64,000 nucleotides of DNA from Bdellovibrio sp. GT3 (GTDB taxonomy: Bacteria > Bdellovibrionota > Bdellovibrionia > Bdellovibrionales > Bdellovibrionaceae): contig NZ_JBBNAD010000001.1 in assembly GCF_037996765.1 (NCBI RefSeq), positions 124,001 to 188,000 on the forward strand, written 5' to 3'. Shown piece by piece: positions 1 to 8,780 of the stretch. The notes beneath the pieces are model-generated. The model made no database searches and was not told the DNA's origin. It saw only the letters and a list, made by a program, of their open reading frames with translations. The stretch's first letter is position 1. The number at the start of each line of letters is the position of its first letter. A program made the position numbers and the translations under genes.

Positions 1-483
1 CATCGAATTTTCGTATTTAACGTCACGCCAGCACGCAGTGGTGGGATTCCGTCATTGGTTGCGAATCTGTCGGTCTTTGATGGCGTTGCGGGACACGAGG
101 ACTGCAAGCCGTCGGATATAGTTTATGACTCCGTCACCAATCGTGTTTACGCACTCCTTAGTGGAACCGGGGGAGTCGTAACCTTCCCTGATAGTGCTTC
201 CACGACGCCAACCACTGGCACTATGCAGTTTATTGGTGTGAACGAGCTGAATGCTTCGGTCTTTGATGTGCCTGGCGGCGGTCGTCGTTTGGCGATACGT
301 GCCTCCGATCGACTTTTGATCGGAACGATGGAAGGGGCCAATCAGGTATTTACAATTGATCTGAATGATAACCGGGTTTATGTCAGCGCGGTTCAGGTGC
401 CGATTGCCAGCATAGCCAGTTATGAATCAGGGCAGATCTTATTGATTAGCCGAAGTAAAGGAAAGGTCCTCAGAGCAAAATAG
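1..483 (+). CDS. Propeller-like protein, C-terminal part (5' end outside window)
   Basis: The reading frame is open from base 1, so only the C-terminal 160 residues are present. Two similar stretches, DSVTNRVYALL and DLNDNRVYVS, lie about 80 residues apart and look like blade strands of a beta-propeller, but I cannot name the family. The protein ends directly against the next gene, whose ATG follows the TAG, so it is the upstream member of a plus-strand operon with an outer-membrane protein and a VWA protein. Coding is secure because the frame is long and operon spacing is tight; the function is unknown. Confidence 0.6.
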   Translation, partial: HRIFVFNVTPARSGGIPSLVANLSVFDGVAGHEDCKPSDIVYDSVTNRVYALLSGTGGVVTFPDSASTTPTTGTMQFIGVNELNASVFDVPGGGRRLAIRASDRLLIGTMEGANQVFTIDLNDNRVYVSAVQVPIASIASYESGQILLISRSKGKVLRAK

Positions 484-1677
484 ATGAAACGGATTTTATT
501 AAGTCTAATGACGGCAACATGGATGTCTTTTTGCCTCGGTGAGCTGGCTGTAGCCAGCAGCTGGATCAACATCGACTTCATCAAAAAAAATGCAGTTCCC
601 GTTCGTCGTGTGACGGACGATGTGATTTTTTTACCTCGAAGCAACCGGGTGGGCGTCGGGGAGCTGGTCGTCATTTTGCGTGTGCAAGGGGATGATGTCG
701 AAGTAATCGCCCGTGGCAATGCAGAGACGGTTCAAAACAATGAACTCTTAGTGGTGATGGATGGCAAGTCGATCACGAAAATTCCAAAAGTCCGTGACCT
801 GGTTGTCAGTTTGTCAAAATTAAAGCCGGCTCCGGAGGATCCTTTTTTCCCGCAACCGCCGGACAATCCCATTGTTGAAAAAGCGGACCCCTATGAGCCT
901 GGATATATTGTTTTTGAAATGGGTTCCAATCAGGGGCATTTTGAAAGTCAGTCGCCGAATCAAGCCAACCAATACAAGATTTACGACTATAAATTCACCG
1001 AGATGCATTTTCTTTGGTATGTGGATATGTTCTGGCGTTATGGAATTGAATACCAAACTTCCAGTGCAAATATTCCCCTGCAGTCATATTACCGGGAGGA
1101 TCGACCTACTACCGCCGAGGAAACGCGAATGGCTTTGCACTATCGCCTGCTTCCTGTTTGGAAAGAATTGCGTCCGACTTTGAAGTTGATTTCACTTAGC
1201 AGCAAGTTTGATACAACCAATGAGGATGAGTATGTCGTTTCTTCCCAGGCCTCGGGCATGGGCTTGGGTGCGAATTTTCATTATCTGTTTTCAGATAATC
1301 TGTTTAAAACAAAAAAGGGATTTGGCTGGGCTTTCAATCGAGTTTACTTCGATATGAACTATTTCCCAAGTTATTCGGTCTCCGATGGCGAGGTGAGCCG
1401 CGGTTCCAGTTCCTCCGGAACATTGATGGAACTGAAGGTCGGGGCCACCGCTCTTTTCTATGTGCCGTTCATTCCCTGGCTGAAACGCTATTCTGTGGAT
1501 GTCAGCTATGGGATGTCGCAATCTCAAGTTACGTTTTCCGGAGATGTTAAGAATGCAACCGATGGGGCTTACGATATTCCTCCGGGACAGTCTTACAATG
1601 AAAGTCAGTCATACATTAAGATTATGCTGGGACTGCGCCTGGATGATTTTATCAGCAATATAATGAAGTCGAGATGA
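484..1677 (+). CDS. Predicted outer-membrane beta-barrel protein
   Basis: A 397-residue protein with a signal peptide ending near AVASS. A short SH3-like beta region rich in Val and Arg follows (about 35-115), then a Pro-rich linker (LKPAPEDPFFPQPPDNP). The rest alternates polar and aromatic residues (YRLLPVW, FNRVYFDMNYFP, YSVDVSYGM), as in transmembrane beta-strands. The last bases overlap the start of the VWA gene by four, implying translational coupling. I do not recognise a named family. A combined periplasmic-domain and outer-membrane-barrel role is inferred from the composition. Confidence 0.7.
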   Translation: MKRILLSLMTATWMSFCLGELAVASSWINIDFIKKNAVPVRRVTDDVIFLPRSNRVGVGELVVILRVQGDDVEVIARGNAETVQNNELLVVMDGKSITKIPKVRDLVVSLSKLKPAPEDPFFPQPPDNPIVEKADPYEPGYIVFEMGSNQGHFESQSPNQANQYKIYDYKFTEMHFLWYVDMFWRYGIEYQTSSANIPLQSYYREDRPTTAEETRMALHYRLLPVWKELRPTLKLISLSSKFDTTNEDEYVVSSQASGMGLGANFHYLFSDNLFKTKKGFGWAFNRVYFDMNYFPSYSVSDGEVSRGSSSSGTLMELKVGATALFYVPFIPWLKRYSVDVSYGMSQSQVTFSGDVKNATDGAYDIPPGQSYNESQSYIKIMLGLRLDDFISNIMKSR

Positions 1678-3035
1678 TATTGAAGACGATTCTATCTTTT
1701 TATTTAGCAGTGTTTTTCAGCTTGGATGCTGTGGCGTCAGAGGCCTTGGATAAACTTGATTTCAACCCGGTCAATGTACCCGTGACAGAGCAAGGCACTG
1801 CCGACCTTAGTGAGTTGGAAAACCATCCCACACCATTGGTAGAGTACATCATCGACAGCTCAGGTTCGATGGGACAGATTCTGACGGGCAAACAAACCAA
1901 AATATTTGTGATGAAGAAGCTCCTGTCCCGATACTTGGTGTCCCAATGGACCGAAAAAACCTCCAGTGGAATGAGAGTGATCGGCTCCCGGCGCAAAAAA
2001 GATTGTAAGGACAACTACCTTGCCATTCCACCGGGAAATTCCAAGTTGGGTCTGATTGAGGGCACCGTGAAGGGCATGGATGCCGTTGGCATGACACCAC
2101 TTTATGACTCGATGAAAGCCGCCTACCAGGACTTGGAAAAATATGATGGTCCGAAGCGGATTGTTATTTTCACCGATGGAGAGGAAACATGTGGTAAAGA
2201 CCCATGTCAGCTTGCCAGAGAATTCAAAAACAAGAATGTCGATGTGAAGTTCTTTGTGGTTGCTTTCGGTCTTCAGGGACAGGAGGACACTCTGAAGAAG
2301 CTGCAGTGTATCGGCGACATGCACCAGGCGGACAATGAAGATCAACTGGATGAACTATTTCAGGAACTGGACAAGAATTTAAATCCCAACAAGAACCTTT
2401 TTGTGGATAGTCCGGAACCTCAGGCTACGGTGATGCTGTTTCGGGCGGAAACTCCCAATGAAATCTATCGTCGCTTTCAGTCTTCCTACGGGATTCAGGT
2501 TCCTCCGGGTCGGTACTATGCCATTGTGAATCTGAAGCCCAAATACAGGTTTCAAGAGTTCGTGGTGCCACCAAATAAAAAGGTCACCTTGAAAGTAAAA
2601 GGCGAAGGACAATTCACCGCGAATTTTATCGATGGTCTTATGAAAGTTGAGCTTTTGAATAAGAATAGAAAAGTGGTCAAGCGATTCAACAGTGACACGA
2701 CCGTCGGATTGCCACCTGGAAAATGGAGTCTGCGTTTTTATCGAGATCCATTTTATGAAAAGATCATCAATGACTACCTGATCGTTCCAAATGGAAAGTA
2801 CGAGATAAATCTTGAAGAAGCGGGAGTTGCTTATGTTCAGGATCCCCTGGTGCGGGGTATTTATGTCTTTGGTAACCGAGGAGTCATGACGGGAAATCAT
2901 GTTACGAACTTTCCGTTGGTCCTGGGTAAAGGGGTCTACGAGATTCGGGTGGATGACAAATGCGTATTTAAGGATGTTATCATGGGTTCAAATAAAGAAG
3001 TCGTGAAGCTTCAATGTCCGAAAGATAAGAAGTAA
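1674..3035 (+). CDS. Secreted von Willebrand factor A domain protein
   Basis: 453 residues with an N-terminal signal peptide (hydrophobic 3-20, cut near AVAS). The VWA fold is clear. The metal-ion-dependent adhesion site DSSGSMG is at about residues 61-67, the conserved Thr sits in GMTPLYDSM, and the Asp is in IVIFTDGEETCG. Two Cys in the TDGEETCGKDPC segment and one in QCIGD may form disulfides, fitting an envelope location. The C-terminal half (about 240-453) is beta-rich with PPGRYYAIV and PPGKWSLRF repeats, resembling carbohydrate-binding or PEGA-like beta-sandwich repeats. It overlaps the upstream barrel gene and probably works with it at the cell surface or in the periplasm. Confidence 0.8.
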   Translation: MILKTILSFYLAVFFSLDAVASEALDKLDFNPVNVPVTEQGTADLSELENHPTPLVEYIIDSSGSMGQILTGKQTKIFVMKKLLSRYLVSQWTEKTSSGMRVIGSRRKKDCKDNYLAIPPGNSKLGLIEGTVKGMDAVGMTPLYDSMKAAYQDLEKYDGPKRIVIFTDGEETCGKDPCQLAREFKNKNVDVKFFVVAFGLQGQEDTLKKLQCIGDMHQADNEDQLDELFQELDKNLNPNKNLFVDSPEPQATVMLFRAETPNEIYRRFQSSYGIQVPPGRYYAIVNLKPKYRFQEFVVPPNKKVTLKVKGEGQFTANFIDGLMKVELLNKNRKVVKRFNSDTTVGLPPGKWSLRFYRDPFYEKIINDYLIVPNGKYEINLEEAGVAYVQDPLVRGIYVFGNRGVMTGNHVTNFPLVLGKGVYEIRVDDKCVFKDVIMGSNKEVVKLQCPKDKK

Positions 3036-3038
3036 AAA

Positions 3039-4271
3039 ATGAACAAAATAAAAAAACTTCCGCTGCTTATTAAAATTCCAATTGGGCTTGCACTATTTCT
3101 CTCGTTGATGCTGCTGTTCGTGACCGTGTTTGAAAATCTGCCGCCAAGTGCCGGCACACCGTTGCAGTGTCAGGTCAGGTATTCCGGAGCGCTGAAAGTC
3201 GGCGATCAGCCAATGGGATTGCTCACGCATATGTATCGCAATAGTGACGGACAGTTTGCCGTTGCTGGATTGAATAAAAACGGGGATGCCTGGCTGGTCG
3301 GAAAAATGGGATTCGCAGCCGACTACCAACCTTATTGGGAGTTGGACGGCCGGAATGCAAGTTCACTAAAGAACTCAGGCGATGCGAACTTTGAGCTTGC
3401 GGCAACCAGCGGAGAGTGGGCGTTCGTGCGTAATGGCTTGGGCCAGGTGGTGGCCGTCAATGTAGTGAAGAACAAGGTTTTGGAGAAATCCAATCTTGGA
3501 CTATGCACAGGAACTTGGGGTGATGATGTCCGTATTCAACGGGTGAATCGTGACAATATCGTACTTACCAACTCCAAAGGTCAGGTTGGCTTCTATGATT
3601 TACGCCACTTGACGGACTATATTCCCAAGGAAGTGGGGCGTTCTCCGGATTTACTTATGGTGGTGGATCCTGACAGTGCTCTCGCTGTCGGACAATGTGC
3701 TCAACTCAGTGAAAACCGCAATGCCCGGATGAGGGTGGATGAAGGGTTGATGGGATTCACTTCCGGGATGAACGGAACTTTGAACCTGTACCGGGTTGCG
3801 CCAGATAAAATCGAGCTGAAACCGGTCACGTTGTCGGTGCCGAAAGAAGGCGGTTCTGATTTTGTCATCAGCAAGCAGGGTGTGTTTGGAGTCAAGGTGA
3901 GTGGACTCTTGGATCGCACTGAACAATGGAAGCAATACAAGTTGGCGGACCTTGAAAACAACCGAAAAGATCCCGCGTTTTTTATGACGGCGGAGCCTCT
4001 GGGCTTTCGCAGTGACTATGCTTTGGATGAGTCAAAAAATGGTTCCGGATATTGGATTGCAGAACGCTTTAAAAGTTACTACTTTTTTGACCGCTTCTTA
4101 CTGACTCATGTTAATGGCGAAGGCGTGAAACAAAGCTACGAGATAGATGATCGACTTTTGAAAGAATCTTTATCAAAGCAGCAGGCGTGGGTGGTGTTGC
4201 CCGGAGAAAGACATTTGGTGGCGGCAAACCTGGAAAACGGAGCTGGATACTCCGTCATTGAGTGCAAGTAA
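3039..4271 (+). CDS. Membrane-anchored protein of unknown function
   Basis: 410 residues with a single N-terminal transmembrane helix (about 9-31) after Lys-rich MNKIKK, so the bulk should be periplasmic. The remainder is beta-rich with repeated short strand and turn patterns (GFYDLRHLTDY, TLNLYRVAPDKIEL), which suggests a propeller-like fold, but no family signature is recognised. Cysteines at both ends of the periplasmic domain (LQCQVRY and the C-terminal VIECK) could pair. It starts four bases after the VWA gene and is the last gene of the operon that begins before the window. Confidence 0.65.
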   Translation: MNKIKKLPLLIKIPIGLALFLSLMLLFVTVFENLPPSAGTPLQCQVRYSGALKVGDQPMGLLTHMYRNSDGQFAVAGLNKNGDAWLVGKMGFAADYQPYWELDGRNASSLKNSGDANFELAATSGEWAFVRNGLGQVVAVNVVKNKVLEKSNLGLCTGTWGDDVRIQRVNRDNIVLTNSKGQVGFYDLRHLTDYIPKEVGRSPDLLMVVDPDSALAVGQCAQLSENRNARMRVDEGLMGFTSGMNGTLNLYRVAPDKIELKPVTLSVPKEGGSDFVISKQGVFGVKVSGLLDRTEQWKQYKLADLENNRKDPAFFMTAEPLGFRSDYALDESKNGSGYWIAERFKSYYFFDRFLLTHVNGEGVKQSYEIDDRLLKESLSKQQAWVVLPGERHLVAANLENGAGYSVIECK

Positions 4272-4275
4272 ATGA

Positions 4276-4713
4276 TTACATGAAATCTTTTTGTGCAAGC
4301 TCAGCGGTTGTCTTGAATGCCCGGAGCTCGCGCTTTGCCGGGGCTTGCAGCTCCGGGGATCTTTCATCTTCTGACCAATAAGCTGTTTGTGGTGAGTTCG
4401 CTTTTGCTTTTAGCAGAGATTGAGCCAGGTAAGTCAGCTGCACTTTGGCCACTTCCAGATCTGCTCGTAGCTTATGCTCAGTTTGCAGACTTTTATTCCA
4501 AAGAACATTGATGCCTTGGATTTCGCGTTGGGCATCTTCCAGCCTTTGTGTGGTTTCGCTCAGTTTGGCAGAGAGGAATTCCACCTCATTGTGTGGAAGG
4601 GCAGTGGGTGTTTTCGTCAAAGTGTTCGTTGGTGTTCGGCGAGCTTCGCGGGTGATCAGTACGATTTCGACGAGGCAAATAGCGATAAAAACGAATGTAA
4701 TGGCTGCTGTCAT
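4276..4713 (-). CDS. Small membrane-anchored coiled-coil protein
   Basis: About 145 residues from the ATG at 4713, which has AAGGG eight bases upstream; an in-frame ATG at 4776 would add 21 residues but has no good ribosome binding site. The N-terminal helix (AITFVFIAICLVEIVLI) is followed by a Thr/Pro-rich linker and a long heptad-patterned helix (EVEFLSAKLSETTQRLEDAQ and onward), so it is probably a bitopic protein with a coiled coil in the periplasm. It converges on the 3' end of the preceding operon and is divergent from motA. The family is unknown. Confidence 0.6.
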   Translation of the reverse strand: MTAAITFVFIAICLVEIVLITREARRTPTNTLTKTPTALPHNEVEFLSAKLSETTQRLEDAQREIQGINVLWNKSLQTEHKLRADLEVAKVQLTYLAQSLLKAKANSPQTAYWSEDERSPELQAPAKRELRAFKTTAELAQKDFM

Positions 4714-4873
4714 GAATTTCACCCTTCTCTTGCTCTTAGTATAAATCGGAACTTCCCATTCGGAAAAACCAATCATGAGAAGTTTTTGAAATCTAAGCCT
4801 AGGTACAGTTCAGATCTCACTCTGTTTTCACGATCTAGTAAGTAAATTTTTCGTATGAGCTTTTGGAGGCACT

Positions 4874-5677
4874 ATGAACTTTGCGGGACTACTTGGATTG
4901 ATTGCTGCTGTTGGTATTTCAGCATTTGCAATTATGGACAGTGCAAAGAATCCAAAGATATTTGCAGACCCACACGGTATCGCACTGGTTATCGGTGGTA
5001 CCATCACTGTCGCTTTGATGAGCTTTAACTTTAAAAGCTTGTGGAGCGCCCTTAAAATTGTCACGCGCAAGTACTTCGGGCGCGAGCGTGCAATTAACTA
5101 TAATGAAACCATTGAAAGAATCGTGACCCTGTCTGAAGCCTACCGTAAAGAGGCAAAATCCATTCAAGGAATGATGAAGCCCAGTGATCATCCATTTTTG
5201 AAGGATGGCGTGAACTTTCTGGTCGATTATGGCTTCAATTATGAAGAGCTGGACGAAATCATGCACAATGCGGTTCGCGGTAAGAAGAAGCGTGACGGTG
5301 ATGAGATCAAAGTATGGCAGACGATCTCCCGCTTTCCACCGGCGTTCGGTTTGTTGGGTGCGACTTTGGGTATGATCTCCTTGTTGCAAACTCTCGGAGA
5401 GCCTGGTGCCCAGGATCGTATCGGTCCGGCGATGGCAACGGCCCTGGTGGCGACTTTCTATGGTCTTTTGACAGCGAATCTTATTTTAATTCCGATTGCA
5501 GAAAAGCTTTCCAGTGTTTCTCAGGCCGATTTGACTTTGCGTGAGATTATCAAGGAAGGTGTTCTGCTGATTCATGAAAAGAAACATCCCATGTTTATTC
5601 GTGAATACCTGAAGTCCTTCCTGCCACCGCAACAAAGACAAGAGGGCGAAGCAGGGACTGTGAAAAAGGTGGCCTAG
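4874..5677 (+). CDS. motA: Flagellar stator protein MotA (PomA type)
   Basis: 267 residues, the usual length for a MotA/PomA stator subunit. There are four membrane helices: two at the N-terminus (GLLGLIAAVGISAFAIM; GIALVIGGTITVALMSF) and two near 155-205 (PAFGLLGATLGMISLL; ALVATFYGLLTANLILIPIA). The long cytoplasmic loop between helices 2 and 3 carries the charged residues (R/K/E-rich, AVRGKKKRDGDEIK) that in the family contact FliG. A strong GGAGG precedes the ATG. The motB start follows the stop codon directly. With MotB it forms the ion-conducting stator of a rotary motor in the inner membrane. Which rotor it drives, flagellar or the FliG-like chimera encoded 4 kb downstream, cannot be told from sequence. 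Confidence 0.93.
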   Translation: MNFAGLLGLIAAVGISAFAIMDSAKNPKIFADPHGIALVIGGTITVALMSFNFKSLWSALKIVTRKYFGRERAINYNETIERIVTLSEAYRKEAKSIQGMMKPSDHPFLKDGVNFLVDYGFNYEELDEIMHNAVRGKKKRDGDEIKVWQTISRFPPAFGLLGATLGMISLLQTLGEPGAQDRIGPAMATALVATFYGLLTANLILIPIAEKLSSVSQADLTLREIIKEGVLLIHEKKHPMFIREYLKSFLPPQQRQEGEAGTVKKVA

Positions 5678-6625
5678 ATGGGAGCACGCAAAAACAAGCA
5701 TCGTCGCCACTCGGATGACGATCATGAACATGCAGTACATCACGACGAATCCAACTGGCTGGTCAGCTATGCGGATATGATGACCCTGTTATTCGGGTTC
5801 TTTGTTTTGATGTATTCATTGTCACGGTTCGATAACACACGGTTTGATTTGGTTCGTAAAGAGGTGGCCAAGTACTTTGGTGGTAATATCAAGGAAATCA
5901 GCGCCATTTTGGAAGCCGAACAGAAGCTGAAAACAGCCCTTTTGGGCTCTGGTGAAATGAAAGGTGTTGAGATTTCAAAAGGATCAGACAACACCCTGCA
6001 ACTTAAGTTCGAAGGCAATGTCCTGTTTGAATCCGGAGCGACCGAGTTGAAAGAGGCGGCTAAACCGTCCTTACGCCAGGTTGTGGCGGCGTTGAGATCC
6101 GTTCCAAGCGTCGAGAAAATCAGCGTTGAAGGCCACACCGATGCAGATCCAATGCAAAACACGGTGATCAGATCCAATTGGGAGTTATCGGCCTTGCGTG
6201 CAAGCTCGGTTGTCAGATATTTCGAGGAAAGTGGTTTGAGTTCCAACGTTCTTGCTGCAGTGGGCTTTGGTTCCTCGCACCCGATTGCTGCTGAAAAGGA
6301 TGCTCAAGGGCATTCATTGGAGACCGGAAAAGCCGCAAATCGTCGCGTGGTTGTTCAGGTGAAACTGCTGGATCCGGAAGAAGCGTACCGTTTGCAGCAG
6401 CAGCAGTTTAAAAAGCAACTCAACAAAGAAGAGATCGAGCGCCAGAAGAAAGAGAACGAACTTCAGGACAAAATGAAGTTGGCGAAAGCTCGCTTTGATG
6501 AGGCACAGCGCAAGTATCGCGAGCAATCGGAACAAAAACGCAAAGAGCAGCAGCTGCAAAAACTGGAAAAACAAATCCAGGCCTTGGAAAACAAGACCAA
6601 GCAGTACGAGGAAAAAGCTCAGTAA
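5678..6625 (+). CDS. motB: Flagellar stator protein MotB with long C-terminal coiled coil
   Basis: 315 residues. A His/Asp-rich cytoplasmic N-terminus precedes one helix (SYADMMTLLFGFFVLMYSLS) containing the essential proton- or sodium-binding Asp33 in the SYADMM motif. The OmpA/MotB peptidoglycan-binding domain spans about 105-230, with VEGHTDADP, NWELSALRASSV and NRRVVVQV. After this domain there is an unusual Gln/Lys/Glu-rich coiled coil of about 80 residues (240-315), longer than the tail of textbook MotB proteins. The start directly abuts motA. The gene converges on the next barrel gene and overlaps its 3' end by seven bases. Confidence 0.92.
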   Translation: MGARKNKHRRHSDDDHEHAVHHDESNWLVSYADMMTLLFGFFVLMYSLSRFDNTRFDLVRKEVAKYFGGNIKEISAILEAEQKLKTALLGSGEMKGVEISKGSDNTLQLKFEGNVLFESGATELKEAAKPSLRQVVAALRSVPSVEKISVEGHTDADPMQNTVIRSNWELSALRASSVVRYFEESGLSSNVLAAVGFGSSHPIAAEKDAQGHSLETGKAANRRVVVQVKLLDPEEAYRLQQQQFKKQLNKEEIERQKKENELQDKMKLAKARFDEAQRKYREQSEQKRKEQQLQKLEKQIQALENKTKQYEEKAQ

Positions 6626-7233
6626 TAAGAAGTCGAAAAGACAAATGAGGCTCCAAATCCCGAATACTTGACTGACAGGTCATTCGAGGCTGAGGAGCCC
6701 TCTCTCATTGAAAGCTCAAAAGACAGTAAAGTGTTTGGCTTCAACGGATACTCAAATCCCGCCCCCAATATAAATTCGTAGACCAGGGCACTGAATGAGA
6801 AGGATTGATTCGGATCCGACTTATCAAGCTTATTCAGATTGAAGTTAACCGGAGTGAAGCTGGCAAAAGTGTACAGTCCAGGCCGGGACTTCTGAAGCAG
6901 GACTTCATCGGGACTGATTTCGTAAACTGATGATAACCCCTGAAAGTAGTAGTAGCCGCTGAGCCCGATTCCAGAAATTGGAGTCGCACCGTATTTGCTA
7001 TTAATATCCAGAATATAGTGGACCCCCAGGCGCGAGTTCATCGATGGCACATCCCAAAGAAGCGTGGGCTGAATGGTCATCATCGAGCCTAATGTTTCGT
7101 CTTTCACCAGTTCGCCGGCAGTGACGGTCGTATTGAACATGGAAAGCTTTGCTCTGAGCATGGGAGCTTGAATTCCCGCTTGCGAAACAATGCCGAACAG
7201 TAAGATTAGGACCAAGGTGAAGAATGGTTTCAT
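6619..7233 (-). CDS. Predicted outer-membrane beta-barrel protein
   Basis: 204 residues with a signal peptide (MKPFFTLVLILLFGIVSQAG). The mature part shows alternating strands (LGVHYILDI, GIGLSGYYYF, FSALVYEFILGAGFEY) and ends in an aromatic residue after VFSTSY, typical of an outer-membrane beta-barrel C-terminal strand. It resembles in style the barrel encoded at 8191, also about 195 residues, so the two flank the lipoprotein gene. It lies between motB and the chimera operon but on the opposite strand, sharing an intergenic region with the lipoprotein gene. Function is unknown. Confidence 0.7.
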   Translation of the reverse strand: MKPFFTLVLILLFGIVSQAGIQAPMLRAKLSMFNTTVTAGELVKDETLGSMMTIQPTLLWDVPSMNSRLGVHYILDINSKYGATPISGIGLSGYYYFQGLSSVYEISPDEVLLQKSRPGLYTFASFTPVNFNLNKLDKSDPNQSFSFSALVYEFILGAGFEYPLKPNTLLSFELSMREGSSASNDLSVKYSGFGASFVFSTSYY

Positions 7234-7318
7234 AGAATATGTTTTTTTCCTCTCTGCTTAGGAGAATGAAATCTGTGGGCCACTTCGTCTAATTTCGCAT
7301 GTCATGGAGGATATGGAA

Positions 7319-8194
7319 ATGTTTCTGAGACAACTTAAAATGTTGTTCCTTATTCTGTTGCCGGCATTTATTTCTGCCTGCGCCGGAAAGTATTCCATTA
7401 AATCCTATCCTCAGGGTTCAAAGATTTACATCAAGGATATACAAACCAACGAAAAAAAACTACTGGGAATTTCTCCGCTGAATATTCAGGAGGAATCGAA
7501 GCTCGGTGATGTTTTCTTTTTGATATTTGAAAAGCAGAACTATCGCACTAAAGAAGTGATGGTGAAAGTGAATGAAGGCGAAAGTATCGCTGTGCAAGCT
7601 CGCCTGGATCCGTTGTCTGACGAGGAAAAGAAAGCGGAAGAACTGGCTAAGAATGATGAAAAGAAACAGGATCAACCTCCTAAGCCTGAAGATAAAAAAG
7701 ATAAAAAGATGGATGACCTGCTGGCAGAGCTGGCTGAACTGAAGTTGCGAGTGGCTCTTTTGGAAAACACTTCCTCCTTTTATAAGGATGCATTGTTTTC
7801 GCCGCGGTTATCGGGAGGAATGCCAACCCAGGATCGTGATCGCAGTGAGAAAGTCGTCGGACTTATTTTTCAAGGTCAAAAAGCGATCATGAAGGGTGAC
7901 TATCAAAAAGCGTTGTTGGAAGTGGATAAGGCAATCACGATGGACGAATACTCCAACAATGCCTGGTTGCTTAAAGGTTCCATCAAATATTTGCAGAAGG
8001 ATTTCCAGGGCGCGAAGGTGGCTTGGGAGCGTTGTCTGAAAATTGATCCATATAATAAAGTCGCTTATCAATACCTGTCTGATGTTTATAAACGTCTTGG
8101 CATGGAGCCGTTGCCAAAAAGTGGTTCGGAGATGAGATATCCAGCTTCAAATGTTGAGATCGAAAAGCGAAACAGAGAAACACAGGTAAGATGA
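7319..8194 (+). CDS. PEGA/TPR outer-membrane lipoprotein
   Basis: The open frame extends to an ATG at 7304, but those bases form the ribosome binding site (GGAGG at 7306-7310), which places the start at ATG 7319. The product is then 291 residues with a lipoprotein signal and lipobox ISAC. A PEGA-like domain (GSKIYIKDI, LLGISPLNI) follows, then a Lys/Glu/Pro-rich linker, a short coiled coil (MDDLLAELAELKLRVALLE), and at least two TPR-like repeats near the C-terminus (GDYQKALLEVDKAI; KDFQGAKVAWERCLKIDP). Such proteins usually bridge outer membrane or peptidoglycan and a partner complex. It is the first gene of a four-gene operon ending in the FliF/FliG-like chimera. Confidence 0.8.
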   Translation: MFLRQLKMLFLILLPAFISACAGKYSIKSYPQGSKIYIKDIQTNEKKLLGISPLNIQEESKLGDVFFLIFEKQNYRTKEVMVKVNEGESIAVQARLDPLSDEEKKAEELAKNDEKKQDQPPKPEDKKDKKMDDLLAELAELKLRVALLENTSSFYKDALFSPRLSGGMPTQDRDRSEKVVGLIFQGQKAIMKGDYQKALLEVDKAITMDEYSNNAWLLKGSIKYLQKDFQGAKVAWERCLKIDPYNKVAYQYLSDVYKRLGMEPLPKSGSEMRYPASNVEIEKRNRETQVR

Positions 8195-8778
8195 TGTTGA
8201 AACTGTGGGGGATTCTGCTGGTACTTTTCATATCGAGTCCATCCTGGGCGTATCTGACGTCTGATTGGGATGTAAGTATGGGGCTGACCAGCTTACAATA
8301 TGATTTCGCGCGTTTGGAGAGTGCCAAATCGCTGGAATCCTCCACCACGTTGGAAGTGAATTACAGTTTGAATAATCCTTCCATCAATACCGCGATGACT
8401 TTGTCCTTCATGGAAATCACTGAGGCGGCAGGCTTGCAAATGCCATTCACTCGAATTGCCGTGGGTGCCAGATACTATGTTCTTGGTGTTAATGGCATGC
8501 GAACTGTATTGGACAGCAGGACTCAAGCAAAAGTTTGGCGATCCACTCCCTTTGTTGCGATGAACTTCGGTCTCAGTAATCTGGCTGTTGATAAGCTGAA
8601 TGCTTCCTTACTTGATGTCAGTTTGCGGGGTGGTGTGGAAATTCCGATGATGTCCAATTTGCTCCTGGTGGGGCAAGTGTCTGTGGGAACCAGCTTAACC
8701 AGCTCCAGTGATGAAGACAGTGTGAGTTATCAATTTATGAATCTTTTCGCCGGCCTGCGCTTTGTTGGCTTTGAGTAA
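8191..8778 (+). CDS. Predicted outer-membrane beta-barrel protein of the chimera operon
   Basis: 195 residues with a signal peptide (MMLKLWGILLVLFISSPSWA). The mature protein is made of alternating strands (SMGLTSLQYDF, TLEVNYSLNN, IAVGARYYVLG, FAGLRFVGF) and ends on a Phe-Glu pair after FVG, as expected for a small eight-stranded barrel. Its ATG overlaps the stop of the lipoprotein gene by four bases, so the two are probably co-translated. It would supply the outer-membrane part of whatever envelope complex this operon builds. No specific family is recognised. Confidence 0.72.
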   Translation: MMLKLWGILLVLFISSPSWAYLTSDWDVSMGLTSLQYDFARLESAKSLESSTTLEVNYSLNNPSINTAMTLSFMEITEAAGLQMPFTRIAVGARYYVLGVNGMRTVLDSRTQAKVWRSTPFVAMNFGLSNLAVDKLNASLLDVSLRGGVEIPMMSNLLLVGQVSVGTSLTSSSDEDSVSYQFMNLFAGLRFVGFE

Positions 8779-8780
8779 TT

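Noticed and set aside
7304-7318. In-frame ATG codons just upstream of several genes (7304, 14182, 15208) that would lengthen the proteins
   Set aside because: In each case the ATG overlaps a GGAGG ribosome binding site that fits the next start (7319, 14170, 15220), and the longer forms weaken the signal peptides or N-termini.
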